Source: Psychromonas sp. B3M02
GTDB lineage: Bacteria; Pseudomonadota; Gammaproteobacteria; Enterobacterales; Psychromonadaceae
Assembly: GCF_003318165.1 (NCBI RefSeq)
Contig: NZ_QOCB01000145.1
Location: forward strand, 1 to 35,192
Direction of reading: 5' to 3'
Length of the DNA: 35,192 nucleotides
Shown here one piece after another: positions 7,915-18,296 of this stretch. The stretch's first letter is position 1. Every line of letters begins with the position of its first letter. Position numbers and translations under genes: made by a program. The notes under the pieces were generated by a model. It saw only the letters and a program-made list of their open reading frames with translations. It ran no database searches and was not told the origin of the DNA.

Positions 7915-8664
7915 CTACAGTTGGCCACTAAAAGTCACTGTGGTTGCACCACTGGCATTTTTAGGACCAATCCAATTAAGAGACTTAGCTACCGAAGGCG
8001 CTAATTTATCGGTTCCCTGAATTTCTCCATTTAGCTTATAAACACCTGCCTCGCTTAAGGTAATATCTAATGCAGTTGTTAATTCATCAGACTGTTGATT
8101 AACAAAAGCGGTTATATCGCCGTCATCACAACCTAGCTCAACTGTTGGAGAATCAAGGTTTACTCTGCCTAACTGGCTATTCACAACGGCATTCTGCCAC
8201 AACACATTACCTTGCAGTTGTTGACAATAAGGCTGACCTTGAACAACTTCTTTAATCACAGCAGATAAGTTACCTTCAAGTTTCACTGGTAAACGCATCG
8301 GCAATAATGTCAGCAGCTCTTTTGCAGTTAGGTCTAAGATGACATTGCTTGCTTTGGTACCCGATAGACCATAACTAACAAAACCTTTGCCAGACATAGC
8401 GTCAGGGCCGTTATAAAAAGAGACATCACCAGCTAGATTTAATGTTAATAAATCCATTACACTAACGTTCCATTTAACGTTATCGAAGCTTAATTTTCGA
8501 TTTACTTCTACTTCTTGTGCTTGTCCTTGCCAGATCGTGCCACTGACATTTTTTATCTTAAGGCCATTTAATGGGATCCAACCCACTACTAAAGCAGCAG
8601 GTAATTTAATAATTAAAGTCGCGAGATAAACTAAGACGACTAAAATGGCGATTTTGATTTTCAT
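7915..8664 (-). CDS. gspN: Type II secretion protein GspN
   Basis: Last gene of the type II secretion operon. GspN is an accessory inner-membrane protein, present in only some systems, with one N-terminal membrane segment and a periplasmic beta-rich body. Its exact role is not settled. Here a hydrophobic segment covers about residues 4-26, followed by GWIPLNGLKIKNVSGTIWQGQA, the most typical part of the family. Length 249 residues, as expected. An AAAGG ribosome site lies upstream of the ATG, and the gap to gspM is 18 bp. lexA follows downstream on the same strand with its own SOS-controlled promoter. Confidence 0.9.
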   Translation of the reverse strand: MKIKIAILVVLVYLATLIIKLPAALVVGWIPLNGLKIKNVSGTIWQGQAQEVEVNRKLSFDNVKWNVSVMDLLTLNLAGDVSFYNGPDAMSGKGFVSYGLSGTKASNVILDLTAKELLTLLPMRLPVKLEGNLSAVIKEVVQGQPYCQQLQGNVLWQNAVVNSQLGRVNLDSPTVELGCDDGDITAFVNQQSDELTTALDITLSEAGVYKLNGEIQGTDKLAPSVAKSLNWIGPKNASGATTVTFSGQL

Positions 8665-8682
8665 TGACTGCCTTTAATTTTA

Positions 8683-9162
8683 TTAATAACTTAATGTTAA
8701 ACGGTTAATTTTTACTAAACCTTGCACTTTGTCTTGGCTTAAATCGGCACTATTAATTTTCACTTTATGCTGATTTTGTAGGCTAGTTATCCAATCAATA
8801 AACTGGTTAAATTCAATTTGATTTATCCAGACATCCACTGTGTCGTTACGACTTTGAATACGCGTTATATTAATTTGGTTACGTTTAGCACTGCTATTGA
8901 TGAGTTGTGACAATGTTTGTCTTTTACCTGTGTCTTGATTAACTCCACCAGCACTGATCACTTTATTAGCATTCACTTTCACCCATTCTAAGCTTTGTTG
9001 TGCGTTCTTAAGTTGTTGTTCGCTGGCCGCTAAGTTGTTCGCTAAGGGTTGCCACACAATAAAGTAGATAAAAGCAATAAACAGAATAACCGCAGAAATA
9101 AAGGTAAGTTGTTGCTCTCTTTGGCTAATGCTTTCCCACCAATCTTTAATTTGTTCAAACAT
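8683..9162 (-). CDS. gspM: Type II secretion protein GspM
   Basis: Bitopic inner-membrane protein that pairs with GspL and stabilises the assembly platform. The 159 residues give a short cytoplasmic head (FEQIKDWWESISQREQQ), one membrane segment (about 19-38, ending IVWQPL) and a periplasmic coiled/ferredoxin-like part. The head and WQPL motif resemble Vibrio EpsM. The start codon overlaps the gspL stop by one base (TAATG), so translation is probably coupled. Confidence 0.93.
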   Translation of the reverse strand: MFEQIKDWWESISQREQQLTFISAVILFIAFIYFIVWQPLANNLAASEQQLKNAQQSLEWVKVNANKVISAGGVNQDTGKRQTLSQLINSSAKRNQINITRIQSRNDTVDVWINQIEFNQFIDWITSLQNQHKVKINSADLSQDKVQGLVKINRLTLSY

Positions 9163-10361
9163 TATTTAACCCTCACAGTCACTGTACCCGCGATACGATC
9201 TGCATTATTACCTAACGTTCCCTGCTCAAAATTATAACGAGATGGTACATTAGCAGCGAATTGCTCAAAGGCTTGGAAACTATTTGCACTGATTGTTAAG
9301 CTCAGCTCTTGATTTCTACTGGTGTATTTTAAGTTGGAAATATTGATACTTGGTACCGCTTTTAAAGCAGGCAGTAGGTCATTTAAAATAATCAATAGGC
9401 CTGTCTCTTCTTGATCAACATTAGTGCTTGCTAAGAGAGTTTTTAATCGCTTTTTAATACGGCTGTATCTTAATCGACCTTGTTCAGGGAAAGCAGCTTG
9501 GTAAACATCTTCTACCTGTGATTTAACCACTAAGGTTTGCTGTTCAGTCTGCTCTATTTTCACAAATAGATTAACCACTAATACTACAAATAATATCCCG
9601 GCAGCAACCGCTACCCCTTTCCATTTATGTAGCTGTAAGTGGTTTTCTTTATGTACTGCAAATTCACCCGTTAATAAATTGGACTGATTATGAATAGCGC
9701 CTTCACTTAACAGCTGCATAGGCAATACAGGCGATGCTGCGACCCATTGTCCTACTGGAATATCAGGCAGAGGGCTATAGCTTTGAATCACTTGTTGTGT
9801 ATTTTGTTGTAAACGTAAGGCAAGTACATCGGCAAGCATTTCATCTTCACAACTCCAAGCCTGGAAAGCACTTTCTCGAATCAACCATTGCTTGCCTTGT
9901 TGTAAAGCTTGCCATTGTGTTTCATCTGCGGATGGTAATGCTAGCGCTTCAGGAATTAAACGCTGACAGAATATTTCAGCGGCCTCTAACCAATCTAACC
10001 AAAGTTGCACTTTAGATTTAAAACAGATAGCCACTTCAATTTGATCGACTTTTTTAGACAACACAGAAAAATGTAATTTATCTACATCACTGGCTAACTC
10101 ATCCTCAAGCATATAAGGTAAGGCTTGTTGTAGTTGACGTGTAAAGTTGCCCTTAATCGCTACCGACTTTAAGGTAATATCAACACTCGGCGCTAAACAA
10201 ATGACTTTACGTGTTTGTGCTTTTTCAGTTAATAAGGTTAAGGCTTCTGCATTATCTAATTCGCCAGAAGCAATAATTTCTTGTTCTTTCTCAGACCATA
10301 TTAACCAATGAATTGTCTGATGTGCTTCACTTGCTAGGCGAATAATTAATTGTTCACTCAC
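9162..10361 (-). CDS. gspL: Type II secretion protein GspL
   Basis: Links the GspE ATPase to the inner-membrane platform. At 399 residues it has the expected layout: an actin-like cytoplasmic domain (about 1-240), one membrane helix (about 249-268, GVAVAAGILFVVLVVNLFV) and a periplasmic ferredoxin-like domain at the C-terminus. Translation begins at GTG, overlapping the gspK stop (GTGA), with GGAGAGG upstream; the non-ATG start and overlap suggest coupling to gspK. The N-terminus would bind GspE and the membrane helix would pair with GspM. Confidence 0.94.
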   Translation of the reverse strand: MSEQLIIRLASEAHQTIHWLIWSEKEQEIIASGELDNAEALTLLTEKAQTRKVICLAPSVDITLKSVAIKGNFTRQLQQALPYMLEDELASDVDKLHFSVLSKKVDQIEVAICFKSKVQLWLDWLEAAEIFCQRLIPEALALPSADETQWQALQQGKQWLIRESAFQAWSCEDEMLADVLALRLQQNTQQVIQSYSPLPDIPVGQWVAASPVLPMQLLSEGAIHNQSNLLTGEFAVHKENHLQLHKWKGVAVAAGILFVVLVVNLFVKIEQTEQQTLVVKSQVEDVYQAAFPEQGRLRYSRIKKRLKTLLASTNVDQEETGLLIILNDLLPALKAVPSINISNLKYTSRNQELSLTISANSFQAFEQFAANVPSRYNFEQGTLGNNADRIAGTVTVRVK

Positions 10362-11368
10362 TGAGCCTCTCCAGCGCCAACCAACTCATCTATCCCTGCA
10401 TATTGGAATCGAATCTCGGTGGCTTCTTCACTCTCTATATTAAATAATAGCTTTAATACTATTACACGTTGGTCAAATTCTGCTGCACCATAAAATTGAA
10501 AATAATCACTGGTGACACTTAATTGCGCTTGTTCTTCATCAGAAATTGACTCTCCATCCAATAAATCTTCAGATAAGAACTCCTCTACCGATTCCCAACC
10601 ACTGGTAGGTCTATCATCAATAAGCTCTTCAAAATCTTCCACACTAAAATCTAAATCTTCTGAAAACAGCGAATATAATAAAGCCGCTTTATCTTGCCTG
10701 ACCGTATTCACATTAATCAACTGTTCAGAGGTGGGTAATGCACATAAGTAATCTTTAATGTTTTCGTAAATTTCCGCTGTGACACCTTGCACAGAACGTA
10801 ACTCTGAAATATCGACCATTAAGTTGTTTGCGGTTAAATGTGGTACTTGCAAAGATTCGTAATAACGATCTTCAGCCCCTTCTGATTCATCTGCTGAATC
10901 ATCGCTATCAACCCAATCTCGCGCAGATTCAACAATCGTATCTGCGGTACCTTCTTCTACATCTAACTCTTCTAACAAACGTTTTAATTGGCTAACCGCT
11001 AATGGTTCGTCATCTTCATCATCGTCTTCCTGAGTTGCTAATGCATTGACATTAAAGCAACTTCTGAAGTCCACCATATTGCCGGTGATTTGACCTTCAT
11101 CCACGGGAAACACTAAATCTGGCGTTGCCCAAGTTTGATTTAAGCTCACAATATCACTGTCTTCAAAATCATCTTCTAAAATCATTCGGCTGAATTCAAC
11201 CGTAGCTTGCCCGTACCAATAAATTTTGTCTGAGTAGTTCACTCCCTCAGTACGTAATAAACTAGAGGTCATTCTACCCGTCATGGTAGAAGCAACCGTC
11301 ACCATGATCGCTAAGATCATTAGTACTGTGATTAATGCGATGCCCTGTTGTTTATGCGGCGCTGACAT
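10358..11368 (-). CDS. gspK: Type II secretion minor pseudopilin GspK
   Basis: The large minor pseudopilin thought to cap the pseudopilus tip together with GspI and GspJ. The 336 residues begin with a short prepilin leader cut after Gly9 (QQG|IALITV). The position-5 Glu found in the other pilins is absent, which is characteristic of GspK and fits a tip position. A large alpha-helical insert domain follows, here very acidic (for example EDDDEDDEP and ESEGAED), as expected for calcium-binding GspK. The stop overlaps the gspL start, and the start overlaps the gspJ stop by one base. Confidence 0.94.
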   Translation of the reverse strand: MSAPHKQQGIALITVLMILAIMVTVASTMTGRMTSSLLRTEGVNYSDKIYWYGQATVEFSRMILEDDFEDSDIVSLNQTWATPDLVFPVDEGQITGNMVDFRSCFNVNALATQEDDDEDDEPLAVSQLKRLLEELDVEEGTADTIVESARDWVDSDDSADESEGAEDRYYESLQVPHLTANNLMVDISELRSVQGVTAEIYENIKDYLCALPTSEQLINVNTVRQDKAALLYSLFSEDLDFSVEDFEELIDDRPTSGWESVEEFLSEDLLDGESISDEEQAQLSVTSDYFQFYGAAEFDQRVIVLKLLFNIESEEATEIRFQYAGIDELVGAGEAQ

Positions 11369-12006
11369 TAATCTCCGACCTCACTAGCCGCTAAGATAAA
11401 TACCCGTCTTAGCTCGCCATAATGTTTACTGTTGATGGTGATCTCAATCCCCGTTGGTAATTCAGAGTTGGATGACCATGTTGTTACCCAGGTATCATCC
11501 CAAAAACGAAAAGATAACCCTTCCACATCATTTAAAATAACTTGTTGTTCAGTCTCTTCACCGGAAATAGTATCCGGATGTAAATAATATAAACGTTGTA
11601 ACTGGCCATCTTGAACACGATAACCAACACGTAACACATTAGATCGAGGTAATAAATTAAGTGGGTTAAACCAGCCTAAACGATTAAACTCAATCCCTTC
11701 ATATTCAGAATCTAGAATTCCATCTCCAGCATATAAAACTTGTAAATCTTCGTCGTCAGTCCCTTCGGTACGCGATGTTCTAGCAACCATTTGCACAAAA
11801 TCCCGCTCTATCAACAACATGCCGCGTTGGATCTCTTTTAAGTTTTGATCATGTTCACGACTTATTTCACCGCTACGTAATACACCTTGCAATATCTGAT
11901 AAGCAGCAAAGCTGAGCATGGCAAAAATAGCAATGGCGACCAGGATTTCAACTAAGGTGAAACCTTGATTTTTTGAGATACGCTGACCTTGTTTATTGTG
12001 CAACAT
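11368..12006 (-). CDS. gspJ: Type II secretion minor pseudopilin GspJ
   Basis: Minor pseudopilin that forms the tip complex with GspI and GspK. It is 212 residues long, with the prepilin peptidase site after Gly15 (KNQG|FTLVEILVAIAIFAML), Glu at position 5 of the mature protein, and the usual hydrophobic N-terminal helix. The 14-bp overlap with gspI suggests translational coupling. Confidence 0.95.
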   Translation of the reverse strand: MLHNKQGQRISKNQGFTLVEILVAIAIFAMLSFAAYQILQGVLRSGEISREHDQNLKEIQRGMLLIERDFVQMVARTSRTEGTDDEDLQVLYAGDGILDSEYEGIEFNRLGWFNPLNLLPRSNVLRVGYRVQDGQLQRLYYLHPDTISGEETEQQVILNDVEGLSFRFWDDTWVTTWSSNSELPTGIEITINSKHYGELRRVFILAASEVGD

Positions 12007-12385
12007 AAGTCCTTATATACCCCAATGCTTGACCATCTTTTGTATCACTCACTTCAACATCTAATGCTCTAAAACTATTATTGCTGGTTTTCACACCTTT
12101 GTAGCGTAAATACCATGTTACACCAGCAAACTCGACCTCTTCTTCTTCCCAGTTTAAACCAGGCCACTCTTCCTCTATTTTTAGTTCAGCAAGGCGATTA
12201 CTAGCAATCCAGGTGGCAAAGGTTTTTTGTTGTAAATAGTCCTGATTACGTAAGGATTCAGAAGCTGCCTGCATTACAGCTAACCCTGCAGTCGCTAAAA
12301 TAACCAAGGCTAACATCACCTCTAATAAGGTCATGCCCGCTTGCTGTTGAATGCTTTTTTTAGCGTTAGCTTTATTCACCGTCAT
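11993..12385 (-). CDS. gspI: Type II secretion minor pseudopilin GspI
   Basis: Minor pseudopilin that initiates the pseudopilus tip with GspJ and GspK. Length 130 residues. The prepilin site lies after Gly17 (QQQAG|MTLLEVMLALVILA), with Met at mature position 1 as is common in GspI. It overlaps both neighbours by 14 bp. Confidence 0.95.
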   Translation of the reverse strand: MTVNKANAKKSIQQQAGMTLLEVMLALVILATAGLAVMQAASESLRNQDYLQQKTFATWIASNRLAELKIEEEWPGLNWEEEEVEFAGVTWYLRYKGVKTSNNSFRALDVEVSDTKDGQALGYIRTYVAQ

Positions 12386-12971
12386 ACTCTTTAATCACAT
12401 CGATCACACCGGTCATGGACACCTTAACGGTGACATCATGGCTAGTATCACCTGTATTAAAGAAGGTATAACTAAAGGGAGTCACTTCGCCACTCGCCAT
12501 AATATAAATCACAGGTTGCAATGTGCTCTGCTCTTCCTCACCAATATTTACACGCTCAGAGTCACTAATAAATGAATCATCGGTTGCACTATTTTGTACT
12601 GCTTCTAATTCACCCCAAACACTACCGGATAAATCAAATTCAGCGAGCATATCATCAGGAAATGTCACATCGCCTTTAATACGCTCATCAACAATCGGTA
12701 TCCACTGCTTAGTGGTTACATCATAAGATGTGAAGGTATAACCCTGTTCATTAAACTGAATACCAAACTCTGTATTTAAAATAAGAGCCTGATCTTGAGC
12801 AAGCTGCACCAAAGTGGTAAAACGTTGGGCATGCCATTCAGTGCTTTCAGTAGTACTGCCGCTACTGGGTAAAGTCATCACTACGCTAACAGAAACCATA
12901 CCGAGTAATAACAGTACTAGCATGACTTCTAATAGCGTGAAGCCTCGATTGCGATGTCGCAACATGCGCAC
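12372..12971 (-). CDS. gspH: Type II secretion minor pseudopilin GspH
   Basis: Minor pseudopilin linking the tip complex to the GspG shaft. The 199 residues have a prepilin site after Gly10 (RNRG|FTLLEVMLVLLLLGMV). The start shown is a GTG with AGGA 4 nt upstream. An ATG two codons later (12965) has a spacing of 10 nt and is equally possible; both leave a short basic leader. The C-terminal part is longer than in some GspH proteins and rich in Ser/Glu. Confidence 0.92.
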   Translation of the reverse strand: MRMLRHRNRGFTLLEVMLVLLLLGMVSVSVVMTLPSSGSTTESTEWHAQRFTTLVQLAQDQALILNTEFGIQFNEQGYTFTSYDVTTKQWIPIVDERIKGDVTFPDDMLAEFDLSGSVWGELEAVQNSATDDSFISDSERVNIGEEEQSTLQPVIYIMASGEVTPFSYTFFNTGDTSHDVTVKVSMTGVIDVIKEYDGE

Positions 12972-12984
12972 TTAATCCTAGTGA

Positions 12985-13425
12985 CTATTTATCAAGTAAA
13001 TTCCAGTTACCGATATCATCATCAGTACCCTCTTCACCATCTAGACCCACAGATAGAATATCGATTTTGCCGTTTTCACCTGGGCTATTTAAGACATAAT
13101 CATTACCCCAAGGGTCTTGTGGAAGACGTTTAATATAACCATCTTCACGGTAATTACGTGGTGTTGGTGACACGCTTGGCTCTGATACTAACGCTTCTAA
13201 GCCTTGGTCTGTTGTTGGATAAACGCTGTTATCTAACTTATACATATCCAGAGAATTCTCTAAAGCAACGATATCTGATTTCACCTTTTGGATATCAGCT
13301 TTGTCTTTGTTACCGATGAGATTAGGTACCACCATAGCTGCTAATACACCTAGGATCACGATAACCACCATGATCTCCAGTAAAGTAAAACCTTTTTGTT
13401 GTTGCGTTGAAGTTGATTTTTTCAC
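12985..13425 (-). CDS. gspG: Type II secretion major pseudopilin GspG
   Basis: Major subunit of the pseudopilus. The 146 residues are highly typical: leader cut after Gly12 (QQKG|FTLLEIMVVIVILGVLAAMVVP), then VYPTTDQGLEALV and RLPQDPWGNDY. An acidic C-terminal loop, DGEEGTDDDIGNW, matches the calcium site needed for GspG stability. Translation starts at GTG with AAGGA 7 nt upstream. The 37-bp gap from gspF is one of the larger gaps of the operon. Confidence 0.97.
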   Translation of the reverse strand: MKKSTSTQQQKGFTLLEIMVVIVILGVLAAMVVPNLIGNKDKADIQKVKSDIVALENSLDMYKLDNSVYPTTDQGLEALVSEPSVSPTPRNYREDGYIKRLPQDPWGNDYVLNSPGENGKIDILSVGLDGEEGTDDDIGNWNLLDK

Positions 13426-13462
13426 TTTCTTGTCCTTTTTTATTTTCTGAGAAATGGTTCAG

Positions 13463-14677
13463 CTATCCTGATACCAAATTATTAAGCGCTAATATTGGTT
13501 GTAAAATTGCGGCAACAATAAACAACACAACACCCGCCATGGAAATAACTAATGCCGGCTCAAACAAACCTAATGCTAATGTCACTTGCGCCGAAAACTG
13601 TTTATCTTGATTATCTGCTGAACGTTCTAACATATTACCTAACTCACCGCTACGCTCACCACTAGCAATCATATGTAACATCATAGGTGGGAACAGCTTC
13701 GTACTGGCTAATGCTCGCCCTAAACTTGTCCCTTCTCTGACTCGTTCAGCCGCCTCTCCTACTTTTAAACGTATATGTAGATTACTTAATACATTACCAG
13801 CAATGCTCATGGCTTCAAGCAAGGGAACTGAACTGCTATTTAAAATGCTTAATGTTCTGGCAAAACGTGCTGTATTAAGTTCATTCACCACTTTACCAAT
13901 AACTGGAAAATTAAGCAGAGCACGATCAAATCGTAGCTGATTTTTAGCTTTTCGTAAGTAATGCTTAAATAATAAAAAGGCGATAATACACAAGCCAACA
14001 AAATACAAACCATAAGCGCTCAGTGCATCACTGGTAGCAATGAGAAATTTAGTCGAGGCAGGTAGGTCAGCGCCCATATGTTGGAATTGCCCAACAACTT
14101 GTGGCACCACTGAAGTTAATAGAATCGCCACCACTGAAATAGCCACCAGCGTTAATACGATTGGGTAGATCAACGCCTGCATCATCTTGCTTTTCATCTC
14201 TTGGCGCTGTTCTTCGTAATCTGCGAGTCTATCTAATACTTTTTCTAAATGACCAGACTTTTCACCCGCTGCCACCATCGCACAAAACAGGTTATCAAAG
14301 ATCATCGGGTAATTACGCATACTATCGGCTAGACTATAACCTTCGATAACACCACCACGTACCGCCGAAATCATATCTTTAATTTTTGGCTTATCGCATT
14401 GGTCAGCAACCGCTTGTAACGATTCTTCAATGGGAATCGATGAGGCCACTAAAGTAGAAAGCTGGCGGGTAATAAGCGCTAAATCGGTGGTTTTTATCTT
14501 GGTTTGAATAAAACTTTTACCAGCTTTTTTACGTTTTGCAGCAATCGCCTCCACTTCTAGCGGCATCATGCCTGCATTACGTAACTGCTGCCGTAGCATA
14601 CGTGCAGAATCAGCTTCTTGCGTGCCTTTTTTCTGTTTGCCTTTTGCGTCTATCGCTTTATAAGAAAAAGTAGCCAC
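13463..14677 (-). CDS. gspF: Type II secretion inner-membrane platform protein GspF
   Basis: Polytopic core of the inner-membrane platform. The 404 residues contain two repeated cytoplasmic T2SSF domains (about 70-190 and 270-395). Membrane segments lie near residues 170-190, 217-237 and 375-397. Family motifs include AMVAAGEKSGHLEKVLDRLADY in the first repeat (shown in part) and MIASGERSGELGNMLERSA in the second. It is separated from gspE by one base. Confidence 0.96.
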   Translation of the reverse strand: MATFSYKAIDAKGKQKKGTQEADSARMLRQQLRNAGMMPLEVEAIAAKRKKAGKSFIQTKIKTTDLALITRQLSTLVASSIPIEESLQAVADQCDKPKIKDMISAVRGGVIEGYSLADSMRNYPMIFDNLFCAMVAAGEKSGHLEKVLDRLADYEEQRQEMKSKMMQALIYPIVLTLVAISVVAILLTSVVPQVVGQFQHMGADLPASTKFLIATSDALSAYGLYFVGLCIIAFLLFKHYLRKAKNQLRFDRALLNFPVIGKVVNELNTARFARTLSILNSSSVPLLEAMSIAGNVLSNLHIRLKVGEAAERVREGTSLGRALASTKLFPPMMLHMIASGERSGELGNMLERSADNQDKQFSAQVTLALGLFEPALVISMAGVVLFIVAAILQPILALNNLVSG

Positions 14678-14678
14678 A

Positions 14679-16199
14679 CTAATCCTCTCTTGTTACACGT
14701 AAAATCTCTTCTAACGTTGTTAGACCAGCCATTACTTTCTGGATACCATCGTCGCGAATGCTTTCTGAGGTTTTACGAATTTCACGCTCAATAGCCTGTT
14801 CACCTGCACCAGTATGGACAAGTTCACGCACTACTTCATTGACCACTAACAGCTCATGAATACCGGTACGTCCACGATATCCAGTGTGATTACATTGCAC
14901 ACAGCCGTCAGGGCGATAAATAATCGCTTGTTCATCTTCCGCTTTCCCTAAAATCACTTTTTCAGAATCAGTAGCAGAATGAGCAACTTTACAATGTGGA
15001 CATAAACGACGTACTAAACGTTGCGCAAGCACACCTAGAATACTCGATGATAAAAGGAAAGGCTCTACACCCATATCATGTAAACGAGTTACTGCACCAA
15101 CTGCAGTATTAGTGTGTAAGGTAGATAATACTAAGTGACCAGTTAAACTGGCTTGTACGGCGATCTCTGCAGTTTCTAAGTCACGGATTTCACCAATCAT
15201 CACCACATCAGGATCTTGACGTAAAATCGCACGTAAACCACGTGCAAAGGTCATATCTACCTTGGTATTAACTTGTGTTTGACCAATGCCATCGATGGCA
15301 TACTCAATAGGATCTTCAACAGTAAGAATGTTCCTATCGCGCGAGTTTATCTCTAATAACCCTGCATAAAGCGTGGTACTTTTACCTGAACCCGTTGGGC
15401 CCGTTACTAAGATAATACCGTGTGGTTTATGAATTAAATTTTGTAGTAATTTATGGTTTTTAGGCGTCATTCCTAGCGTAGATAAATCCAGCTTAACGGC
15501 ATTTTTATCCAATAAACGTAGTACTACGCGTTCACCGTGGCTCGCAGGCATGGTTGATACACGTACATCAACAGCACGACCACCAATACGTAATGAAATA
15601 CGACCATCCTGCGGAATACGCTTTTCAGCAATATCCAATTTAGCCATTACTTTAATACGAGAGACTAATAGCGCTGCTAACTTGCGTTGCGGTTTTAGTA
15701 TTTCACGTAAAACACCATCGATACGGAAGCGAATAACCAAGGTTTGTTCAAAGGTTTCAATATGAATATCCGATGCTTCTTCTTTAATCGCTTCACCTAA
15801 CATAGCGTTGATCAACTTAATGATCGGCGCATCATCTTCGGCCTCTAGTAAATCATCATCGGCAGGCAATTCTTCAGCTAGGGTAAAGAAATCATCAGCC
15901 CCCAAATCTTCCATTAGTTGCTGCGCTTCCAATGAAGAAGATTGATAAGCACGCGCAACTAACCTATCAAAGGTTTCATTGTCCACCTGTTGGGTACTAA
16001 AAGCATGACCTATCACACGTCTTGCCTCGACTAATAACTCCACTGAAGGTGGTTGTTTAAAACACAAAGTACTATTCGGACCGTCGTGGGACATCACCAA
16101 TTCATGCTTTTTAGAGAAAGTAAAAGGCAATTGCCCCGAAGGTGTAAACTCTACAACCTCCGGATCTAATGCACTATCGACATCACTCACATTATTCAT
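14679..16199 (-). CDS. gspE: Type II secretion ATPase GspE
   Basis: Cytoplasmic hexameric ATPase that powers pseudopilus growth. The 506 residues include an N-terminal GspL-binding domain, the Walker A motif GPTGSGKS (about 267-274), an Asp box, the Walker B region [12 protein letters not shown] (about 329-340), a His box (STLHTN), and the zinc-binding tetracysteine CPHC...CVQC (Cys400, 403, 433, 436) that separates GspE from most PilB-type relatives. The start overlaps the gspD stop by 4 bp (ATGA). Confidence 0.97.
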   Translation of the reverse strand: MNNVSDVDSALDPEVVEFTPSGQLPFTFSKKHELVMSHDGPNSTLCFKQPPSVELLVEARRVIGHAFSTQQVDNETFDRLVARAYQSSSLEAQQLMEDLGADDFFTLAEELPADDDLLEAEDDAPIIKLINAMLGEAIKEEASDIHIETFEQTLVIRFRIDGVLREILKPQRKLAALLVSRIKVMAKLDIAEKRIPQDGRISLRIGGRAVDVRVSTMPASHGERVVLRLLDKNAVKLDLSTLGMTPKNHKLLQNLIHKPHGIILVTGPTGSGKSTTLYAGLLEINSRDRNILTVEDPIEYAIDGIGQTQVNTKVDMTFARGLRAILRQDPDVVMIGEIRDLETAEIAVQASLTGHLVLSTLHTNTAVGAVTRLHDMGVEPFLLSSSILGVLAQRLVRRLCPHCKVAHSATDSEKVILGKAEDEQAIIYRPDGCVQCNHTGYRGRTGIHELLVVNEVVRELVHTGAGEQAIEREIRKTSESIRDDGIQKVMAGLTTLEEILRVTRED

Positions 16200-18202
16200 A
16201 TCGCTTTATCCGCTTTTTCTAAATCAATCTCGTGATTACTTTCACGCTCTGACTTTAAAAACGTTCTTGGATCAATTTCAACGGACTCACCCCAATGTGG
16301 CAACAGTGGGACCTCAGTTTCAGGCATTAGTGCAACACCATCAACACCTTGGCTCAGCTGTATTTGACGCATTAAGCCATACTTACGTTGGCTGAGTTGC
16401 ATCATAGTTTCATCGTCACGAATAATCGTTGCACGTAAGAACACCATTAGATTGCGTTTTTCAGTAGAACTTTGAGTAGAACGGAATAACACACCAAGGT
16501 ATGGGATATCACCTAACCATGGCACTTTATCTATCGTCTCATTCACTTCTTCATCGATTAAACCACCAATTACAATGGTTTCACCTGATTTAGCTAACAC
16601 AGAGGTTTTCACTGAACGTGTAGCAAACACCACATCCACTGACGTTTGACCTTGAATACTTGATACCTCTTGTTCAATGACCATTTGCACCGAATCACCT
16701 TCATTGATCTGAGGCGTCACTTTTAACTTAATACCAACCTCTTTACGTTCAATGGTCTGGAATGGATTATCGTTAGAAGTGCTCGATGTAGAGCCTGTTA
16801 ATACCGGTACTTCGTCACCAACAATAAAGCTTGCTTCTTGATTATCAAGCGTCGTAATACTCGGTGTTGCCAAGATATTTGAAGTACTGGTAGAACTTAA
16901 TGCCTGAATAATCACAGCCCAATCACTGTTCACATAACCGGCTACACCACCTGAAATAGAAGATAACGCACTTGATAGATCTTCATAGTCATCTTCATCA
17001 TTATCAATGGCATATACACCCGTCGCTAAATCAGTTAGCGATGCACCGTTGTCGTTAAATTGAGTACCTAAACCTGAAGTACTACCCCATTGAACATTTA
17101 AACGAACACCGTCACCTTCAGACACTTCTACAATAATAGCTTCCACTAACACTTGCGCACGGCGAATATCCAACTGGTGAATAATGCTAGTTAATGACGA
17201 CATTAACGCAGGTTGTGCGGAAATGATGATCGAGTTAGTTGGTTCATGTGCTTGGATATTTAAATTAGAATCGTTACTACTATTGCTCGATTTCTTCGAA
17301 GAAGGGTCTTCTAGACCTTTACTAACGCCTGTTAATACCTGAGCGACTTCTTTTGCATCAGCATATTTAAGGTAGAAAACACGTGTGTTACCGTTATTTT
17401 TCAGTTCACTATCTAAAGACTTGATCAGTTTGATGACACGGCTTCGCGTACTTGGCTCACCACTCACAATCACTGAGTTAGTTCTTTCATCGGCGACTAA
17501 ACGTGGTTTAAGTACACTCGTAGAACTGCTTTTAGAGCTGGTTGAGGTTTCTTGAATAGAGTTGATCATATTAACCATGTCGAGGGCACTGGCAAATCGC
17601 AACTTAACAATATCCACTTCTTGGTCACCGGCTTTATCCACACGATGAATAATTTTCACTAAACGATTTACTACCGCCGCACGACCAGTGATCATAATAA
17701 CGTTTGAAGGGTCGTAATGCACCACGTTACCGCCACCAGCACTATCATTTAATTGACGTAATAAAGGCGCAAGCTCTCTTACTGATACATTGATAACAGG
17801 TACAACACGGGTAACCATCTCATCGCCTTTGTACTCACTGTCATCGTCGATAACCGGAATCGCAGCAACCTTCGCATCTTTGGATTTAATGACTTTAATG
17901 ATGCCGTTATCCATTTCAACAATCGCAAAACCATATACTTCTAATACATTTAAGAAGAATTGGTAATATTGGCTTTCATTAAGTAGGTCATAACTACGTA
18001 CATTAATTTTACCGCGTACTGATGGGTCTAAAATGATGGTTTTATTTAAGTTTTTACCAACAATATTAATAAACTCATTTAAATCAGCATTTTTAAAACT
18101 AGCAGAATACTCTGCAGCTTCTACTACAGCAGACTGTGAAAACAAAACAAAAACACTAGCCCCCAAAAAGCTAACCAGTCTTTTCTTTATTCCTAACATC
18201 AT
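16196..18202 (-). CDS. gspD: Type II secretion secretin GspD
   Basis: Outer-membrane secretin that forms the exit channel. The 668-residue precursor has a signal peptide (cleavage near Ala29/30, VVEAA), the N0 domain ([22 protein letters not shown], shown in part), N1-N3 domains with repeated TNSVIVSG / [10 protein letters not shown] motifs, and the C-terminal secretin domain ending with [15 protein letters not shown] Ser/Asn-rich loop ([13 protein letters not shown]) lies in the N3 domain, as is usual. No pilotin gene is in the window. Two adjacent ATGs could start translation; GAGG lies 5 nt before the first. Confidence 0.97.
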   Translation of the reverse strand: MMLGIKKRLVSFLGASVFVLFSQSAVVEAAEYSASFKNADLNEFINIVGKNLNKTIILDPSVRGKINVRSYDLLNESQYYQFFLNVLEVYGFAIVEMDNGIIKVIKSKDAKVAAIPVIDDDSEYKGDEMVTRVVPVINVSVRELAPLLRQLNDSAGGGNVVHYDPSNVIMITGRAAVVNRLVKIIHRVDKAGDQEVDIVKLRFASALDMVNMINSIQETSTSSKSSSTSVLKPRLVADERTNSVIVSGEPSTRSRVIKLIKSLDSELKNNGNTRVFYLKYADAKEVAQVLTGVSKGLEDPSSKKSSNSSNDSNLNIQAHEPTNSIIISAQPALMSSLTSIIHQLDIRRAQVLVEAIIVEVSEGDGVRLNVQWGSTSGLGTQFNDNGASLTDLATGVYAIDNDEDDYEDLSSALSSISGGVAGYVNSDWAVIIQALSSTSTSNILATPSITTLDNQEASFIVGDEVPVLTGSTSSTSNDNPFQTIERKEVGIKLKVTPQINEGDSVQMVIEQEVSSIQGQTSVDVVFATRSVKTSVLAKSGETIVIGGLIDEEVNETIDKVPWLGDIPYLGVLFRSTQSSTEKRNLMVFLRATIIRDDETMMQLSQRKYGLMRQIQLSQGVDGVALMPETEVPLLPHWGESVEIDPRTFLKSERESNHEIDLEKADKAI

Positions 18203-18296
18203 TACAACCTCATTGCTTGCTACTTCTGCTTATAATCTCGCTATTAATATATTATGACAATTAATAGTTCAGCGACTAAAACTTTATTTATTATTA

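Noticed and set aside
13407-13610. Plus-strand reading frame across gspF/gspG
   Set aside because: It is antisense to two well-identified secretion genes and has no family features.
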